Assembly (NCBI GenBank): GCA_026706505.1 | Contig: JAPOYQ010000817.1 | Location: forward strand, 1-7,662 | Direction of reading: 5' to 3' | Length of the DNA: 7,662 bases | From: Gemmatimonadota bacterium | Lineage (GTDB): Bacteria > Latescibacterota > UBA2968 > UBA8231 | Part shown: piece by piece, positions 6,595-7,662 of the stretch | Layout of the letters: each line of letters begins with the position of its first letter | Numbering within the stretch: the first letter of the stretch is position 1 | Notes under the pieces: generated by a model | The model's input: the letters and a program-made list of their open reading frames with translations, nothing else | What the model was told of the DNA's origin: nothing | The model's database searches: none | Program-made: the position numbers and the translations under genes

Positions 6595-6655
6595 GCTGTC
6601 GGCGCGGCAGGACTGAGCCCCCGACGGCAGCGTGGGGGCACAGGTCCGCCTGATG
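6514..6655 (+). repeat. Direct repeat copy 1 (dinB tail plus 3' flank)
   Basis: The last 27 codons of dinB including the stop (6514-6594) and roughly 60 bases beyond recur at about 7474-7616, offset by 960 bp with no gap inside the coding part and a one-base gap after it. The post-stop similarity is weaker but clear around CAGGTCCGCC (6641-6650 and 7602-7611). Confidence 0.75.
6617..6639 (+). terminator. GC-rich hairpin after dinB
   Basis: GCCCCC (6617-6622) pairs with GGGGGC (6634-6639). Inside, ACG (6624-6626) pairs with CGT (6631-6633) over a GCAG loop, with one bulged G. The hairpin starts 22 bases after the dinB stop. No T-run follows, so termination is a guess. The matching region after the second dinB tail does not conserve this stem. 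Confidence 0.4.
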
Positions 6656-6795
6656 GACGAAGCGCGCTTTCTGATGACGGGCGGTAATCCGGAGCTCTCA
6701 GCCGGGCAGCGCCTGGGCCTCTGAGCCTCGATGCCGGCCTACGCCATTCGGTTTGATCCGCGGCCCCATGCCTCGACGGCCGTCGCTGCGGCACC

Positions 6796-6819
6796 ACGTC
6801 ATTCTGGGGACGATGACGT
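6796..6819 (-). terminator. Hairpin directly after hicB
   Basis: ACGTCAT (6796-6802) and ATGACGT (6813-6819) form a perfect 7-bp stem over a 10-nt loop. On the minus strand the stem begins at the base next to the hicB stop codon (6820-6822). There is no U-run, so it may end or protect the hicAB transcript without being a classic intrinsic terminator. Confidence 0.4.
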
Positions 6820-7209
6820 TCAGGCGGGATCGAGGATTTCCCGCGTCGCCGCCTTTTCGACGAATGCAGAGCGGGTCATGCCGCGCATGCGGGCGGCTTC
6901 GTCGAGCGTGTCGAGGAACCCTTTCTGCAGGCTCAGGTTCACTCGCACGACCCTTTTGCGATCCTGAACGTAGGGGATCATCATGAGGACGGCGCCGTTG
7001 GCTATGTCGTCCGCGACCTGCTGGCGCACGGATTCGAGACTTCGCGGTGGCACGGGCTCAATGTCTTCGAAGTACAGACTCAACGCCTCGATCGCGTTGG
7101 GAACGATTTCCTCGAAGGTGTCGGCGGCCGAAAAACACCCGGGCACCTCGGGGAACTGCACTCCATAGGCACTGTCCGGCTCCTTGTCGATGACGGCGAC
7201 GTAGTGCAT
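6820..7209 (-). CDS. hicB: HicB antitoxin
   Basis: This 129-aa antitoxin binds and inhibits the HicA mRNA interferase, and members of the family usually also repress their own operon. The N-terminal partial RNase H-like fold is visible as MHYVAVIDKE, then YGVQFPEVPGCFSAADT (residues 15-31), the family signature, followed by a helix EIVPNAIEALSLYFED. The C-terminal DNA-binding part RVVRVNLSLQKGFLDTLDEA...TRSAFVEKAA looks like a ribbon-helix-helix motif. The start is ATG 7209 with a strong GAGGAG Shine-Dalgarno that overlaps the TGA stop of hicA, 10 bases upstream. This implies translational coupling in the order toxin then antitoxin. The length is normal and all expected parts are present. A hairpin follows the stop. 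Confidence 0.95.
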   Translation of the reverse strand: MHYVAVIDKEPDSAYGVQFPEVPGCFSAADTFEEIVPNAIEALSLYFEDIEPVPPRSLESVRQQVADDIANGAVLMMIPYVQDRKRVVRVNLSLQKGFLDTLDEAARMRGMTRSAFVEKAATREILDPA

Positions 7210-7219
7210 GCCTGTCTCC

Positions 7220-7402
7220 TCAGGTCCAGCCGACCTGCCTCGCGATGCTCCGGGCCGTGCCGAGTGGGAGATCCTTCTTCGGGTGCGGCACGACTACGGT
7301 GATCGTGCCCTTCCTGAACTTGTGGTGCGATCCTCTGACGCTCACCAGCTTGAAGCCCTCCGCCTTCAGACGCCTGACAATGTCGCGGCTGTCGCGGAGC
7401 AT
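7220..7402 (-). CDS. hicA: HicA toxin (mRNA interferase)
   Basis: This 60-aa toxin has a dsRBD-like fold and cleaves mRNA, slowing growth when HicB is lost. The key segment is R23-G-S-H26-H27-K-F, where the first His of GSH is the family's catalytic residue. TITVVVPHPKKDLPLGTARSIARQVGW is the typical second half. I chose ATG 7402 over the in-frame TTG at 7408, because the TTG would lie inside a TATAAT box and homologues start close to MxxR(D/E). The gene has no Shine-Dalgarno sequence, and the promoter predicts a leaderless message. It is followed after 10 bases by hicB in the same transcript. The module appears intact and should be active. Confidence 0.94.
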   Translation of the reverse strand: MLRDSRDIVRRLKAEGFKLVSVRGSHHKFRKGTITVVVPHPKKDLPLGTARSIARQVGWT

Positions 7403-7407
7403 ACGCA

Positions 7408-7436
7408 ATTATATACACACGAACAACGCTTGACAC
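7408..7436 (-). promoter_or_regulatory. Likely hicAB promoter, leaderless start
   Basis: On the minus strand a perfect -10 box TATAAT (7413-7408) lies 17 bp from GTGTCA (7436-7431), a four-of-six match to TTGACA. The expected transcription start, about seven bases after the -10 box, falls on or next to the hicA ATG at 7402. The hicA message would therefore have almost no leader, in keeping with the missing ribosome-binding site. Confidence 0.55.
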
Positions 7437-7473
7437 AACCGCTTCTGTGCTTGCCGCGGCCAACGGGCGCGGC

Positions 7474-7554
7474 CGGTTCGGCGACGATGCCATCGTTCGG
7501 GGCTGTGGCTTCGGCGTGAAGCTCGCGCGGCAAGGGCCCTCGAAGGTGGAGTGA
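7474..7554 (+). pseudogene. Second dinB 3' end (27-codon fragment)
   Basis: The frame reads RFGDDAIVRGCGFGVKLARQ, then GPSKVE and TGA 7552-7554. The intact dinB ends RFGEEAVVRGRGFGVKLARQ, then GPSKVE. Amino-acid changes are few (E to D twice, V to I, R to C) and other differences are mostly silent, so the copy diverged while coding. It appears to descend from another dinB allele or paralogue and not from a very recent duplication. Upstream (before about 7466) similarity is lost, giving way to the hicA promoter region. No start or catalytic core remains. Confidence 0.8.
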
Positions 7555-7617
7555 GCCGTACGCGCGGCCACGGACCGGGACCTCGGCAGCGACGTGCGCG
7601 CCAGGTCCGCCGTCTGG
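7474..7617 (+). repeat. Direct repeat copy 2 (dinB tail plus 3' flank)
   Basis: This is the partner of 6514-6655. Together the copies bracket the hicAB operon. Beyond about 7617 I see no further similarity and no gene before the window ends. Confidence 0.72.
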
Positions 7618-7662
7618 TGGCCAGGGCATGGTCCTTGATTCAGGGCGGGTATCTCGAACTCG

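Noticed and set aside
6653..6724. 23-codon plus-strand frame after dinB
   Set aside because: It lacks a ribosome-binding site and known homologues, and partly overlaps the repeated dinB flank.
7430..7458. Plus-strand TTGACA as a promoter reading into the second dinB tail
   Set aside because: No acceptable -10 box lies 16-18 bp downstream (GCCGCG there).
7080..7571. Minus-strand frame of 163 codons across hicA/hicB and the dinB tail
   Set aside because: It overlaps two well-supported genes in another frame. Its similarity to the frame at 6414-6797 only mirrors the dinB-tail duplication.
1..7662. CRISPR array or tandem repeat array
   Set aside because: No evenly spaced repeat units were seen on either strand; only short pairs of repeats.

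Overview
The window looks like a junction in a GC-rich proteobacterial chromosome, most likely alphaproteobacterial. I base this on the codon use of dinB and its N-terminal zinc ribbon, not on any search. It joins a decayed, mosaic accessory stretch (about 1-5000) to a GC-rich segment with intact, recognisable genes (about 5300-7560). The left part has AT-richer genes with no obvious family, long stretches without genes, and several pseudogenes. This is the usual picture of an old genomic island.

Layout, left to right. 1-441 has no convincing gene. 442-1101 (-) encodes an orphan multi-pass membrane protein. About 1143-1295 (+) is a broken GDCCVxC-type cysteine-rich gene. 1296-2256 holds no gene I can name, apart from two strong hairpins. 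2257-3150 (+) encodes a 297-aa protein with a possible PD-(D/E)XK nuclease core. 3434-3607 (+) encodes a 57-aa protein resembling the RMF/CrpP family, followed by a hairpin and a nested palindrome. About 3876-4055 is the tail of an IS66-type transposase. About 4067-4779 is the wreck of a DUF4338 (DruA-like) gene, with an internal deletion, a frameshift and in-frame stops. 4919-4978 holds short direct and inverted repeats. 5007-5051 (-) is the 3' half of a tRNA-Arg(UCU) gene, the classic footprint of site-specific integration.

Right of the tRNA fragment is an intact dinB (DNA polymerase IV, 5308-6594 +), then a complete hicA-hicB toxin-antitoxin operon on the minus strand (7402 down to 6820). 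A second, slightly diverged copy of the dinB 3' end lies at 7474-7554 (+). The hicAB module therefore sits between two direct copies of the dinB tail, 960 bp apart.

Functionally this is a turnover zone: a candidate nuclease, a decayed DruA-family gene, a toxin-antitoxin pair, an error-prone polymerase, transposase debris and an attachment-site scar. I see no clear multi-gene new system. The best candidate for unknown biology is the 297-aa nuclease-like protein. The best structural signals are the tRNA scar and the dinB-tail duplication around hicAB.
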